Shown here in pieces: positions 52,378-63,903 of a stretch of 64,000 nt of DNA. Within the stretch, counting starts at the first letter, position 1. Each line of letters opens with the position of its first letter. This DNA comes from Ahaetulla prasina. Taxonomy: Eukaryota > Chordata > Lepidosauria > Squamata > Colubridae. The notes below the pieces were generated by a model that saw only the letters and a list, made by a program, of their open reading frames with translations, did not search any database and had not been told where the DNA came from. Both the position numbers and the translations under genes were made by a program. The stretch spans positions 12,295,814 to 12,359,813 of the forward strand of contig NC_080548.1 of the NCBI RefSeq assembly GCF_028640845.1. The letters run 5' to 3'.

Positions 52378-52442
52378 GGTGGTTGAGCTCGAAAACCTCC
52401 AAGGTCCCTACCAACTCTGTTACTCTATTACTCTGCTATTCC
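52378..52442 (+). mobile_element. CR1 3' terminus
   Basis: GAAAACCTCCAAGGTCCCTA then ACTCTGTTACTCTATTACTC. Confidence 0.7.
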
Positions 52443-52965
52443 TTTGAACAAAAAGTGAATAGAAGGAACAATTCAACAACCACGGTGACATTTTCCAGAG
52501 ATATCACCTAAAGCCCTGCAATTATGCATTAAAACAGAAGTTGGGCAACTTTCTTTGCTAATCTTCCACAGATAGCATGGTTTATGAGTCATCGCTAAAT
52601 GGTTCCTATCTTGATTGGCAGCAGGCAAGCCACTTTGGCAATGAAGCCTGAGCATCCATTTCGGTTGATCTGCATGTAGGCAGTGAGTGTGAGCTTGATG
52701 CCACTGATCTTATTCAGCCCTGGATTTGGGCTGTGCTCTCAAAAAGATATTGTCACTGACTAAAAAGGATGAAATGCAGAAGAGATGGGTGGATTGGGAA
52801 ACGTTCTGTGCTAGTGCCAGCAGAACACTGCCAGCCGCCCACCTGGAAAAGGGACCAAAAATAAATGAATTTCATCAATCTAAGGGGCACAGAAATATTT
52901 TTTTAAAATCTTTGTAAAACTTGTGTGTGTGTGTTTGTGTATTGGGAACCAGACTAGAAAAAAGT
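52443..52965. other. No gene recognised
   Basis: No supported feature. Confidence 0.45.
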
Positions 52966-53316
52966 CAGGTAAAGTTTTCCCCGCACATATGTGCTAGTTG
53001 TTCCCGACTCTATGGGGCGGTGCTCATCTCTGTTTCTAAACTGAAGAGCCAGCGCTGTCCGAAGACATATCCATGGTCATGTGGCCGGCATGACTCAACG
53101 CCAAAGGCTCACGGAACACTGTTACCTTCCCACCAAAGGTGGTCCCTATTTTTCTACTTGCATTTTTTACGTGCTTTCGAACTGCTAGGTTGGCAGAAGC
53201 TGGGACAAGTAACAGGACCTCAACCCATTACGCGGCACTAGGGACTCGAACTGCTGAGCTGCCGACCTTCTAATTGACAAGCTCAACGTCTTAGCCACTG
53301 AGCCACCGCATCCCTG
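52966..53316 (-). mobile_element. tRNA SINE with L2-type tail, full length
   Basis: GGTAAAGTTTTCCCCGCACA at the tail end through ACCAAAGGTGGTCCCTATTT to the head GCCACTGAGCCACCGCATCC. Confidence 0.85.
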
Positions 53317-54165
53317 AAAATAGAGTAGAATTTCAGAAAAAAGAAGAGGGGGGGGGAAGAGGGAGACCTTCCCTTAACCTACTGACTTTCCAACAGGCAA
53401 GGATGGATAAGAAATTCTACCAAATTCTTTAAAAGAAGAGAGAGACGTTCCTAGTGGAACCATGAATGCATGTGAATTCTAGATACTCATTTTCCAAATT
53501 ATACGATTTGGTTTGCTTTATATTTAAAAAAAAGATTTTAAAAAAACTCGCACCGATGATGTTACCTAGTTTGGGTAATGAAACATCTGCAAGAAAACAA
53601 GCAAGCTCTGAGAGCACCAAGGAGCCCTCCTTCTAAACAGGAAGAAGCATGTGAAGGCATTAATTAATTAACTGAAAATGCCAAAAAAAAAAATGGACAC
53701 GCTAGACAAGCTACACCTTTTGCTTTTAGAAAACATACTTGCTGGGGTGAGAGGGAGAAAGTGCCCTGATAGCTGAAGAAAAGGCTGGGCTAAAATGTGT
53801 AGGAATATACTTGTCAACTTGCCTAAACTGTATGGCCAAATGAACTTCAAATAGTTGGGTAGAAGTCCCAGTGGATACTTCTCAGTCTCAGTCAAATGCG
53901 AGCATTACCTGTCTCTGTAGGCTGAAACATAAAAGGAAAAGTCATCAGGATTCAGGTGTGTCTACACATAAATTTTTTCCTGTGCTTTTATTCTTTATAG
54001 TCTGTTTATTTTACAGCACTATTAATGTCAATGTCTTTAACCTTCATTTTAAAATGTTGTAAATGACTGCAGGAAAATTCTGTTTGGCAAAACTGCATAT
54101 GCAGAGTGTGAAAATAAAGTAATGAAATAATCCTTATGAAGATGCGTAAGGGAGAACAAAAAAAT
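53317..54165. other. No gene recognised
   Basis: AT-rich with homopolymers; no repeat family recognised. Confidence 0.45.
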
Positions 54166-54195
54166 AATGCAAGAGACCTTGGAAGTCTTCTAGTC

Positions 54196-54316
54196 CAGGG
54201 GTCTCCAACCTTGGCAACTTTAAGCCTGGAGGACTTCAACTCCCAGAATTCCCCAGCCAGCTTTGCTGGGAGTTGAATTCCACCAGGCTTAAAGTTGCCA
54301 AGGTTGGAGACCCCTG
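54196..54316. mobile_element. Palindromic hAT MITE, AAGCCTGG subtype
   Basis: 121-bp foldback, duplication TTCTAGTC / TCCTAGTC. Left AAGCCTGGAGG mirrors right CCACCAGGCTT. Confidence 0.9.
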
Positions 54317-54355
54317 TCCTAGTCCAACCCTCTGCCCATGGAGGAGAGCCTATAC

Positions 54356-54590
54356 CAGTGATGGCTAAGCTTCTCCAGACTGAGTGCCCAAAGCACACAC
54401 ATGCGCCCGAACCCCCAAAATGCAATGCACGTGTGGCCACCAACATGCGCCCTGTCCCCTTGCATATGCACGGCAGAGACCCAAAGACCAGCTGGCTGGT
54501 GGGAGCTGAACTGGGGTGACGGCTCATGTGCCGTCAGAGAGGGTGCTGAGTGCCACCTCTGGTAGGCATGCCATAGGTTCACCATCATGG
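54356..54590. mobile_element. hAT element, CAGTGATGGCTAAGC family
   Basis: Ends CAGTGATGGCTAAGC and GGTTCACCATCATGG, duplication GCCTATAC / TCCTATAC. Confidence 0.8.
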
Positions 54591-54643
54591 TCCTATACCA
54601 TTCTGGACAAATGGCAGTCCTGTTTCTTCTTGAAAATCTTCAG

Positions 54644-54878
54644 CAGGGGTGAAATCTACTTACTTTCGTTACTGGCTCGGAAGTCCACACACCGCGCCCA
54701 CGCATCTCATGCGCAGAAGGTAAAAAGCACATTGCTTCCTGGTTAAAATCAGGAAGTAATGACACCTGGGTGGCGGGTCTCACCGGTGGTTCAGCAGTCG
54801 CTACCGGATCACAAAACCACCGGCCACGATAGCTACCGAATCGCAAGATCCGGTAAGAACCGGGAGCATTTCACCCTG
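54644..54878 (+). mobile_element. hAT element, CAGGGGTGAAATCTAC family
   Basis: Ends CAGGGGTGAAATCTAC and GAGCATTTCACCCTG, duplication ATCTTCAG / ATTTTCAG. Confidence 0.85.
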
Positions 54879-54900
54879 ATTTTCAGTGATTTTCATGGTT

Positions 54901-55955
54901 AGATGGTCGACGATGAGTGACAGGCTCATCATTTTATAACTTGACTTGTTTGGATACTTTTGCTTGCAATATTTATATATTCATTGTCCAGTTTGATTCC
55001 AGGATGGATTATAAAATCTTAAGAGACAGGATCTTCCCTCTATAAAATCTATAAACGTATTTTATAAGATGGGGTTTGTCATCCCAGGAGGCCTTTGGCT
55101 TCATTTCCAAAACCTCCCCAAGCCAGTTGTTTGGGTTGTGGGAAAAATCTCCCTTGCCATTTTTCCAAACGTTTTCTTTCAGGTGCAGAAGAGGCCTCTG
55201 TTTTTCTACCTCTTTCTCAGGTTGCTTGGCAAGAACCTTGCCCTGAGTGTTTTGTAGTTGGAGATGAGATTGTTTTCACTCATCTCTTTTGCAAAAGCCT
55301 GGTGGCTCTTCCCCCATTAACTCCTGCGGTCGTTTCAACTCTTCTGCCCTCCACTTTTTGCAACCGCCGCATCGAAAAAAAGCAGGACCTAAATTATGTC
55401 ATCATTTCCTTGGGAATCCTACCCTGCCTATCCCACCTGTATACATTTTTTTTTCCTGGAGCAACTGCTCATTGCTCTTTAATTCCAACAATAGCAATTT
55501 AATGCTTTTTATCTGATGGAAAGCACTCCCATCTCTAGGGCCTCCTTTCAACAGCAGCACAGCGGGGAGAATAATAATAAATCTCAGCCAGCCACGGAAA
55601 AGATCCCACCCCTGCTAAAAGCAGAGACCGAAGGAACTAGCCCAACAAGAAGGATGACTGTCGCTGGAGGAATTTGGGAGGATAAATCAGCGAGCAGCAC
55701 TGCTAAAGCAGCAGAATCTTATTGCTGCTTTCAAAGCAAAAACTTCGTGGGCCTCGTTTCTCTGCTAGGTGTTCCACAGTTGTGTGTTAGGACTGCATCT
55801 CTCAGAATACCCTTTGTCCATGATGACTGAAATCAAGAAGCAAATTAATAAGTACGTAGCCCTAATATTAATGGTTACACCATATGCCATGCATGTCGGT
55901 TTTCCTAACCACCAGCTACAAGAATCAATCATGACTTGGTTTTCATTTCATCAGA
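54901..55955. other. No gene recognised
   Basis: An open frame of 135 codons (55095-55502) and one of 104 (55516-55830) lack domains. I treat them as chance. Confidence 0.45.
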
Positions 55956-55990
55956 ACAGAAATGGAAGGGACCTTGGAGGTCTTCTAGTC

Positions 55991-56125
55991 CAGGGGTCTC
56001 CAACCTTGGCAACTTTAAGACTTGTGGACTTCAACTCCCAGAGTTCCTCAGCCAGTTTTGCTAGCTGAGGAACTCTGGGAGTTGAAGTCCACAAGTCTTA
56101 AAGTTGCCAAGGTTGGAGACCCCTG
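55991..56125. mobile_element. Palindromic hAT MITE
   Basis: Two 65-bp arms differing at one base around a TTTTG loop. Exact TTCTAGTC duplication (55983-55990, 56126-56133). Confidence 0.9.
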
Positions 56126-56164
56126 TTCTAGTCCAACCCCTTGCTCAAGCAGGACATCCTATAC

Positions 56165-56575
56165 CCTTTGACATTCCCTGTGCTGGCCTGCGTGCCGGAA
56201 GTGGCAGGCGAAACCATCTCGCGAGATATGCGTGGCCCCGCTGGTCTTCGTGCGCATGGGGCCCCCGACACCCAGAAGAGTGGTGGTGTATCGCGCATGC
56301 GTGAGCTGGCACCCAAACACCCGGATACCGGCATGGAAGCGCGCCCAACAAACAGCTGGCTATCCCATGTGCGCGCAACATCAACCTGGAAGTTTAGGTG
56401 CTGGTCTGCACATGTGTGCCGGAACACCTCTCTTCGAGGTTCTGCCGCTCCTGCGTGTGCGACCGCCAGCTGACCAGTGCGCGTGTGATCACTGGAACGC
56501 GGAAGGGGAGCCTGCGAGGCCACACATTCTTCGTGGGACGGTTTCGCGTGCCGTGCCATGGGTTCACTGACATTG
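56165..56575 (-). mobile_element. hAT element, CAATGTCAGTGAACC end
   Basis: In reverse it begins CAATGTCAGTGAACCCATGG, related to the end of 54356-54590. Exact TCCTATAC duplication (56157-56164, 56576-56583). GC-rich with many CGTGCGC motifs. Confidence 0.75.
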
Positions 56576-56660
56576 TCCTATACCATTTCAGACAAATGGT
56601 TGTCTAGTCTTTCCTGGAAAAAACCTCCAGTTATGAAGCACCTAGAACTTCTGACAGCAC

Positions 56661-57099
56661 ATGATTAATCAATCATGTGATTAATCATATCTGAGGGCAC
56701 ATGATTAATCAATTAGTTTAATTCTTATTGCAGGATCCAATCTGGGTCAGTCACTGGGGCCAAAGGTTTTGTCTTCTGAGCTTTCAGACTTGTTTTGGAA
56801 CCTATCCTCAGAGATCTTCTCGCTCACTGGAATGTAGAGAGAAATTCCCTAAGGATGAGTTTGAAAGCTCGGAAGATGAAACCTCTGGTGGTCCTGGTGA
56901 CCGACCCAGGTTGGGTCCTGCAACATTATCCTGGGACACGTATATTCCCCTTCATTCGTCACTTTTGATGGTCATTCACTTATTTACCATTCTCCAATCC
57001 GTGCGTCTCAATCTCAGCAGCAGGAAGATGCGTGGACTATAAGCCAGAATTCCCCAGCCAGCATTGTAGGAAGTTAGAACCTACCCCTCTCGTAGAAGA
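56661..57099. other. No gene recognised
   Basis: A 104-codon frame (56728-57042) has no domain. Confidence 0.45.
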
Positions 57100-57566
57100 A
57101 TGAAATATTTTAGGAAATATTAAAAAGGCAGCATATACAGTATTTCCCTGGATGAGAAATGGAGAAACAGGTTGTAAAGACAAAGCAGGTCCCACCTTCC
57201 TACCTCCCCACCACCACCTTTGTCAATGGACCATCATCTACAACACAATAGGACCCATCTAGCAACAGAAACTCCACACATGACACCTGGGGAGATTACA
57301 TCAGGCAGCAAGGCTAGCTAAGACCCCCCCACTCCCTGGGAGTCTGACAACCAATCAGGACACTCTTCCTGTGCCCAGGGAGTTCAAAGCTCAGAGAAGG
57401 CATAAAACCAAGGCACGCTCAGCACCTCGTCCCTTTTTCTGTTCAGGAACTCAAACCATGTGGTCCTGTCCACCATTAAACCATCTTTCCAAGCAGTCTC
57501 CATGTTTCCAGTGTCTTTTTCCCCACTTGGAACTGAACCCAGATGGACATTTCTTCCAACAGCATC
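57100..57566 (+). mobile_element. ERV-like LTR remnant B
   Basis: ATATTAAAAAGGCAGCATAT start, CATAAAACCA TATA-like box at 57401, ATTAAA at 57475-57480, and the end CTTGGAACTGAACCCAGATG..TTCCAACAG shared with 6330-7275. No viral coding region. Confidence 0.55.
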
Positions 57567-57698
57567 TTAAAACTGCTGAGTTTGAGAAATGCAGACCCAC
57601 GGTATTCAAGCTCTATTCTCTGGAACCCAGAACCTGGGAGAATCCTCCAGGGGTCCAACTTGACAGTTTCTGTTTACACCGCATGAAAACTGTTACAG

Positions 57699-58095
57699 GT
57701 ACCCCTTGACTTACAACAGTTTGTTTAGTGACCGTTTGAAGTTACAACGGCACTGGGAAAAGGGACTTATGACCACTTTTCACACTTATGACCATTGCAG
57801 CATCTCCACGGTCATATGATTTTACGTTCAGATGCTTGACTCACATTTATGACGGTTACAGTGTCATGGCATCATGTGGTCCCCTTTTGCAATCTTCTGA
57901 CAAGTAAAGTCGATGGGGAAACCAGATTCACTTAACAACCATGTTACTCATTGAACAACTACAGTGGCTCACTTAACAAATGTAGCCAAACAAAAAAAGG
58001 TCATAAAATGGGGTAAAACTCACTTAGCAAATTTCTCACTTAGCAACCTAAATTCTGGGCTCAGTTGTGGTTGTAAGTTGAGTACCATCCCGTAT
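57699..58095 (+). mobile_element. Complete pogo-like MITE
   Basis: TACAGGTACCCCTTGACTTA to GTAAGTTGAGTACCATCCCG, about 400 bp. Confidence 0.8.
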
Positions 58096-58440
58096 TGCAA
58101 CCCGGAATTGTAACATTTTATTCAGATCCAATGCATTATATGAAACATATTAATGGGTTCTCACTGATTTTTTTTCACATTGAGAATAGTTTCTTGGGCA
58201 TCTCACGTTTGACAAGTGGTGCCTTAGAGCTAAGGGAAGCTTCATTTGGGAGATGCAGATCTAATAAATTAACAAATTGGAATTTAATTTGTTCTAAATC
58301 AGGCTGACATTTGGACCAAATCATCATGCTGAGCTCCATTAATTTGATCATTCAATTTGTTTTGCAAATCTGGTCAATGAAACATCCTGAGTCAATGCCA
58401 TTCGAAGAATCCCTATTAAGGTGAAAACCAGCCTCTTGAA

Positions 58441-58540
58441 CATAGAACATAGAATAATAGGGTTGGAAGGGACCTTGAAGGTCTTCTAGTCCAACCCCTG
58501 CCCAGGGCAGGTGATCCTGTACAATTCCAGACAAATGCTT
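58441..58540 (-). mobile_element. CR1 3' terminus
   Basis: GGGTTGGAAGGGACCTTGAA and GGTCTTCTAGTCCAACCCCT. The TTCTAGTC site is empty here. Confidence 0.75.
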
Positions 58541-58610
58541 AATGACTGCAGGATTCACTAACTGCAGTGAATTATACCCAGCATGCACATTCCTGCTATA
58601 TATTAGTTGG

Positions 58611-58716
58611 ACTTCAATGTGTGGACTTCACCTCCCAGAGTTCCCCAGGCTGGCTGGGAAATTCTGGGAATTGAAGTTCAGACATCTTAAAGTAGCCAAG
58701 GTTGAGAAACACTGCT
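58611..58716. mobile_element. Diverged palindromic MITE
   Basis: TGTGGACTTCACCTCCCAGA then an inverted GGGAATTGAAGTTCAGACAT. The ends have decayed. Confidence 0.6.
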
Positions 58717-59114
58717 TTAAGTGAAATCTTAGGTGAAAGGATACCCCATCTCTTTATGGGGGAAAAAAAGAACATTTAATATACACAGCTGAGGGAGGAG
58801 AAATTTCTCTTTAGAGGCCTCCTGCCTAGAGATCACATTCCCCAAATAGGTGTAACCAAAGTGATACATGGCCCAGGCATTTTAAACTAGTTTATTAATG
58901 CAGTTGGCAAGTGCTCGTCTATCTAATGAGCTTCCTGTCACTAATTGCTGTAGTTACCGTGTATTGTGTTTTTTTTTACTGTGCACAGGACTAATTCTAT
59001 AATGCCCTGTTATCACAAGATAAAAGACAGCATTACAAAAAAACAGTGGGGGTAAATCAAGGAAATAATGACAAACCCAGTATCGGATGTACTAAGAATC
59101 ATCTGATGCACTGG

Positions 59115-59153
<39 letters not shown>

Positions 59154-59615
59154 AGAGCACAACAGCCAGAAGCGACTTCAGTTATTGTCGCATCTTGTGA
59201 CCTGCCCTTATCTGAAGATAGCGAAAATCAAGGGGAAGAGGAGAAAGACAATATCAAGCAATGAAATTGATCCCACAGCAAGAGACAAGGGTCCAACACA
59301 ATGAGACAGAATTAAAGGCATGTCAGAAGAGAGATGTTTGGGCAACTTTGCAAATTGCCCAGCGAAAGGGCATGGCATGGAAATTGGAGGAACTGAGTGC
59401 CACTTCATGGGGGTACCACAAAAGCGTCCTTTTCCACTAGGTCAGGGCCCGGCTGGCAGGTCTTGTGGAGTGAGTTGCTCCAATAAATGATAAACCGGGT
59501 TTCCTTCCCCCCCCCCCACCAAGTTTTCAGGTTGGATGGGAACTCTTCTGGGATGTTTGTCCTAATGGGGTAAATTTAGTAAAGTGGTGCTTGAAATGTT
59601 CAAGGAATCCTAAGG
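58717..59615. other. No gene; (TG)n array
   Basis: Contains (TG)n at 59118-59153. No other supported feature. Confidence 0.5.
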
Positions 59616-59755
59616 CAGGGGTCTCCAACCTTGGTCCCTTTAAGACTTGTGGACTTCAACTCCCAGAGTCCCTCAGCCAGCAAAGCTTTGCTGGCTGAGG
59701 GACTCTGGGAGTTGAAGTCCACAAGTCATAAAGGGACCAAGGTTGGAGACACCTG
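59616..59755. mobile_element. Palindromic hAT MITE, 70-bp arms
   Basis: Arms match at 68 of 70 positions by eye, no loop. Exact TCCTAAGG duplication (59608-59615, 59756-59763). GGTCCCTTT replaces GGCAACTTT on both arms. Confidence 0.9.
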
Positions 59756-59875
59756 TCCTAAGGGATTCAGCACTGAGACAATTGCCAACTTTGAAATTTG
59801 CTGATTTGCACTTGTGGGTTTATTGGCTTGTGGCTTCACCTGCTGTTAGCCTTGGAAGGTAGTCCAGACCAGGAC

Positions 59876-59934
59876 TTCAACTTCTGGGAGTTGAAGTCCT
59901 CCAGGCTTAAAGTTGCCAAGGTTGGAGACCCCTG
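59876..59934. mobile_element. Right arm of palindromic MITE
   Basis: GGACTTCAACTTCTGGGAGT to GGTTGGAGACCCCTGG, with the AAGTCCTCCAGGCTT subtype. Confidence 0.65.
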
Positions 59935-59965
59935 GTCCGGACAAACACAGCCAGGAAGATGACCC

Positions 59966-60291
59966 CCACTGGTGGGATTCAGCCGGTTCGGCCAAACCGG
60001 TTGTTAAATTGCTGTCTGGCCCCACCCCTCCGTGCCGCACCCCTTCCAGGAGTTCCCATGTGCCCCGTTTTAACTCCCAGGTAAGTGCAGGGAGGCCTAC
60101 TAGGCCCAAAATGGGGCACAGGGGAGTGCTGTGCGCCCGCCCCCCCCCCGGACCCATTTTTGCTCCCAGGAGGATGCAGGAGGGTGAGTGCTGCCTGTTA
60201 CACCCCCTAGCCACGCTCATCATGGCCACGCCCACCCAGCCGGTCATTAGGGCAGTGAACCGGTTATTAAATTATTTGAATCCCACCATTG
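59966..60291. mobile_element. hAT element, CACTGGTGGGATTCA
   Basis: Ends CACTGGTGGGATTCAGC and TTGAATCCCACCATTG, duplication GATGACCC / GATGAACC. Confidence 0.85.
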
Positions 60292-60949
60292 GATGAACCC
60301 TATTGTTAGCGTAAGGCTACATTAACAGAATCTTGCAAGACTACGAGTATTTCTCCTCTCCTTTTCCCTTTCCTCTCCAGAAAAGTAGAGAGGGTCCCTT
60401 CTGAAACGTTTTCCCATTTTTCCCTCTTTCTGTGGGCTGGGATACCTTTTACACCAATTGTCTGGTTTGTGCCTCCTTCTTCTGTCTTCCAAGGCCACTC
60501 CCACATGCCAATACATTTCACAGAGATATCAGGTCTCCACAAGGAGATCACTGCTTGTCTTGCACAGGGCTCTCAGGGCACACCCTCATTCACCCAAGCC
60601 ACTGTACCTCTGGGGTGGCTTCCTCCAGCACTTGCAACAGCTAGAAGAAGCTTCTTGGTGCATCGTTTGTGTTTACGAGCTGCGAATGGGCTGCCCTGCC
60701 CTGCTTCACAAAGCAGCTCGGGGCGGTGGAATGGGGGAAACATGTTTTCAAAGCTTTGTACAGATCTAAGAAATGTGATCATTTTGCTTCTCCGTGATTT
60801 GATAAGGGAGGAAGATCTTAGATCTTTGGGAAGAGAAGGGTTGCTATATATCCCACTTGTCCGACATGGGAGTGGCATTTTAAAAATACGTTGTACGTCA
60901 GCAAGCCTGCTTTGAAAGTAAAACTACCATTGTAAAGCAGTGGTTTTTT
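60292..60949. other. No gene recognised
   Basis: Overlapping frames of about 100-148 codons (60458-60915) have no domain or codon signal I can support. Confidence 0.45.
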
Positions 60950-61075
60950 TTTTTCAAATTTGGCAACTTTAAAGATGGGTGGACTTCATGTCCCAGAATT
61001 CCCCAGCCAGTATGGATGGACTTCAACTCCTAGAGAATTCTGGGACTTGAAGTCCACCCATCTTACGGCGCCACC
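60950..61075. mobile_element. Diverged palindromic MITE
   Basis: AGATGGGTGGACTTCATGTC mirrored by GACTTGAAGTCCACCCATCT. Confidence 0.65.
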
Positions 61076-61119
61076 AAATCTTATGTGCACAGAGAACTGG
61101 GATGCTCATCTCCCTAGCT

Positions 61120-61634
61120 CAGGGGTCTGCAACCTTAAACACTCAAAGAGCCATTTGGATCCGTTTCCCACAGAAAAGAAAACACCGGGAGCCACAAAAC
61201 CTGGGTGGGTGTGGCCAACTCAATGTCACTCACTTCCACCAGTCACATGACCCCCTTGCCACACCTACCCAACTGGTCATTAGGGCAGTGAACCGGTTGT
61301 TAAAAAACATTGGGAACCACAAAATCCTTTTGACATCTCTTTCTCCCTCCCTCCCTCCCTCCCTCCCCTGTCTCTCTCTCCCTCTCCCCCCACCCCGCTC
61401 TCTCTCTGTATCTCTCTACATCTCTCTCCCACTCTCTCTTTATCTCTCTGTCTCTGCCCTGGCCACTTCTCCATCTCCAACTGTCGCCCTTACTTTCTCA
61501 GGCCAGGCGAAGAGTGACAGAGAAGGGAGGGTGAGGGACGGGGCCAGCCAGTTGTGGGATCACCTGACAGGGAGCCACAACAGAGGGCCCAAAGAGCCAC
61601 ATGCAGCTCCGGAGCCGCAGGCTGCTGACACCCG
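61120..61634. mobile_element. hAT element with CT-rich microsatellite
   Basis: Left end CAGGGGTCTGCAACCTTAAA, right end GGCTGCTGACACCCG, duplication CCCTAGCT / CCCTAGCC. GAGCCACATGCAGCTCCGGA resembles the 38639 element. A CT-rich run spans 61340-61460. Confidence 0.75.
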
Positions 61635-62221
61635 CCCTAGCCACTCCTCCCCATCTCAATAAATAAATAAATTCAACATCTTCTATCCATTCCCAATAGG
61701 ATCAGGGTGTTGCCGATGTTTGCTGCTCATTTCCAGGACCATATTATAATCCCACGATCATGCAATGAATAGAGTAATTCCAAATTACGGAAGCGTCAGT
61801 TTATTATGTTATGCAATGTGCTTCCGCTTGTATGCAGATTGCTTTTGTCAAAAAACAAAACAGTGAAGGCAACCAAACAACTCTTGAGTTTTTAATTAAG
61901 TTGTTTATTAATCTCAGAACTTTCCTTGGTTTCGTTAAACAGCCTGATTGGTCAGGCTAACCAAAAGCTTGCGAGATCCGCCTGTACTTTACTGACTAGT
62001 AAATGGCTTCCATCCCACTCCTCCTTCACACGCAGTGGTGCAACCACAGTGCTCACATGGCAGCCAACGATATTTGTGAAAGTGCCAAGTTGAAATATTC
62101 TCCTGCAATTTTTTTTTTTTTTTGGTCCTTAATCTCATTCCATTTGGAGAAGATGAATTTGCTTGGAATGTTATATGTTTAAAGGAGAAGAAAGCTTTAG
62201 TGAGCCTTTCACAGACAGCAT
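61635..62221. other. No gene recognised
   Basis: A short AATA run and a T-run near 62110 only. Confidence 0.45.
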
Positions 62222-62515
62222 CAGAGGTGGGTTTCAGCAGATTCTGACCAGTTCTGGAGAACCGGTAGCAGAAATTTTGGGTAGTTCAGAGAACCGGTAG
62301 TAAAAATTCTGACTGGCCCCGCCCCCATCTATTCTCTGCCTCCCGAGTCCCAGCTGATTGGGAGGAAATGGGGATTTTGCAGTAACCTTGCCCTGGAGTG
62401 GGGAGGGAATGGAGATTTTACAATATCCTTCCCCTGCCATGCCCACTAAGCCATGCCACGCCCACCAAGCCACACCCACAGAACTGGTAGTAAAAAAAAT
62501 TGAATCCCACCACTG
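62222..62515 (-). mobile_element. hAT element, CAGTGGTGGGATTCA/CAGAGGTGGGTTTCA
   Basis: CAGAGGTGGGTTTCAGC to TTGAATCCCACCACTG, duplication GACAGCAT / GGCAGCAT. Inverse of 16876-17149 in layout. Confidence 0.85.
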
Positions 62516-62606
62516 GGCAGCATGGAATATTTGTGTATTTGTTTAGTGACCAAATAGCCACCAGGGTGTCCAGTCTTTCATTGTAGAAGCCTCCCTCCGG
62601 CAATGC

Positions 62607-62935
62607 CTATCACAGTTTTTCTCAATCTTTGCAATTTTAAGATATGGGTTTCTTTGGATACCTTTCTTTTTCTAGTTTTTTTCTCCTTATTCACTTTTTC
62701 TTTTAGCCTTTTGGAACCTTGTTCTTTTTCTATTTGTTCCGTTTCTCTGTAGCTTTTGAAGTCTTAGCAAAATCTTCATTTAATAAAATTATTTTTTTAA
62801 AAAAAAGACTTGCGGACTTTGCTTCCAGAATTCCCCAGCCAGAATTCTGGGAGATGAAAACTACCCCTGCTGGCTGAGGAATTCTGGGAATTGAAGTCAT
62901 CCATCTTAAAAGGTCCTAAGATAGAGAAAGCCTGG
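62607..62935. mobile_element. Diverged palindromic MITE, probably interrupted
   Basis: Left arm start TTTTTCTCAATCTTTGCAAT, then about 150 T-rich bases, then GACTTGCGGACTTTGCTTCC and the right arm. Confidence 0.5.
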
Positions 62936-63006
62936 CCTACAATCTCTCTGGCTTCTCATATTTCAATTCAAGCCCAAGGCAAGACTTCCGCCAAAATGGG
63001 TTCCTC

Positions 63007-63454
63007 CAGTGGTAAAATGTAAAATTTGTTACTACCGGTTCTGTGGGCATGGCTTGGTGGAGGGTTAATGTGACTGGGTGGGCGTGGCCAATTTATTTTT
63101 ATTTTTGTTTTTAAAAGGATTTTTTTCTACAACCTCTTCGGCCGAAGAGGTTGTAGAAAAAATGCTTTCAAATGCTTTTAAAAGGTTCTGACGATCAGGC
63201 AACTCAGCTGGGATCGTCAGAACCTTTTAAAAGCATTTTTTCGACAACCTCTTCAGCTGAAGAAGGTGTAGAAAAAAATGCTTTTAAAACGTTCTGACAA
63301 TCCCAGCTGAGTTGCCCGATCATCAGAGGCTTTTTTTTTTACTTTTAAAAGCATTTTTTCTGCTGAAGATTTTTGCTACCGATTCTCCGAACCACCCGCC
63401 ACCATCACTATTGGATCGGGCAATCCAGTCCAAATTGGGAGCATTTCACCACTG
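63007..63454 (-). mobile_element. hAT element with clustered hairpins
   Basis: Ends CAGTGGTAAAATGTAAAA and GAGCATTTCACCACTG, duplication GGTTCCTC / GGTTCCTA. Inside, several inverted repeats occur, including a palindrome of about 44 bp centred on TTCGGCCGAA near 63143. Confidence 0.8.
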
Positions 63455-63589
63455 GGTTCCTACCGTTGGCTTAGCAAATTGGAAAGTTGGGCAGCCAGAG
63501 AGGAATAGAAAGAAACAATAACAGGAAACACAGAGCTTCTGTGGCATTTCATGATGCTCAGGTCCTGATTTCCTTTCCTGATGTGGATC

Positions 63590-63895
63590 CTTCTGAATGT
63601 AATTGTCAGAAAAGATGGATATAAAAGGTATGTGAGGTTCAGGACCAGTTATTTGAAGGACTGTCTTTTCCCAGTCACATCCACCCGACCCATCAGAGCA
63701 AGGAGGCAAGGAATGTTATGTGTCCCCCCTCCTAAGAAGGAACATCTAGTGGGACCAAGTAGAAGGATCTTCTCCGTGGTGGCTTCCTTCCTGTGGAATA
63801 TAATCTCCACAGAGATAACATTGCCCCCATTTTTACACTCTTTCACAAGCCCTGAAGACCTGGTTTTGCCAGCAGGTCTGGGGACCCCAGAGTGG
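63590..63895 (+). mobile_element. Divergent L2-like LINE fragment
   Basis: Frame 63581-63928 reads YLKDCLFPVTSTRPIRARRQ, then HLVGPSRRIFSVVASFLWN, paralleling YLRDRLLP..PVRAHREGLLR..GRAFSVGAPALWN of the L2 copies. Diverged; not a gene. Confidence 0.6.
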
Positions 63896-63903
63896 GATGG
63901 AGC

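Larger units (their letters stand above)
54168..54900 (-). mobile_element. CR1 3' end with three hAT insertions
   Basis: CR1 in reverse: GACCTTGGAAGTCTTCTAGT, AGTCCAACCCTCTGCCCATG, CTATACCATTCTGGACAAAT and TTTCTTCTTGAAAATCTTCA, broken by elements at 54196, 54356 and 54644. Confidence 0.8.
55960..56660 (-). mobile_element. CR1 3' end with two hAT insertions
   Basis: GACCTTGGAGGTCTTCTAGT, AGTCCAACCCCTTGCTCAAG and CTATACCATTTCAGACAAAT in order, split by 55991-56125 and 56165-56575. Confidence 0.8.

Noticed and set aside
55095..55502. 135-codon frame
   Set aside because: No domain, no splice context, and another frame is open in parallel; likely chance.
60458..60915. Overlapping frames of 103 and 148 codons
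   Set aside because: Two frames open over the same stretch with no recognisable protein; likely chance in GC-moderate DNA.
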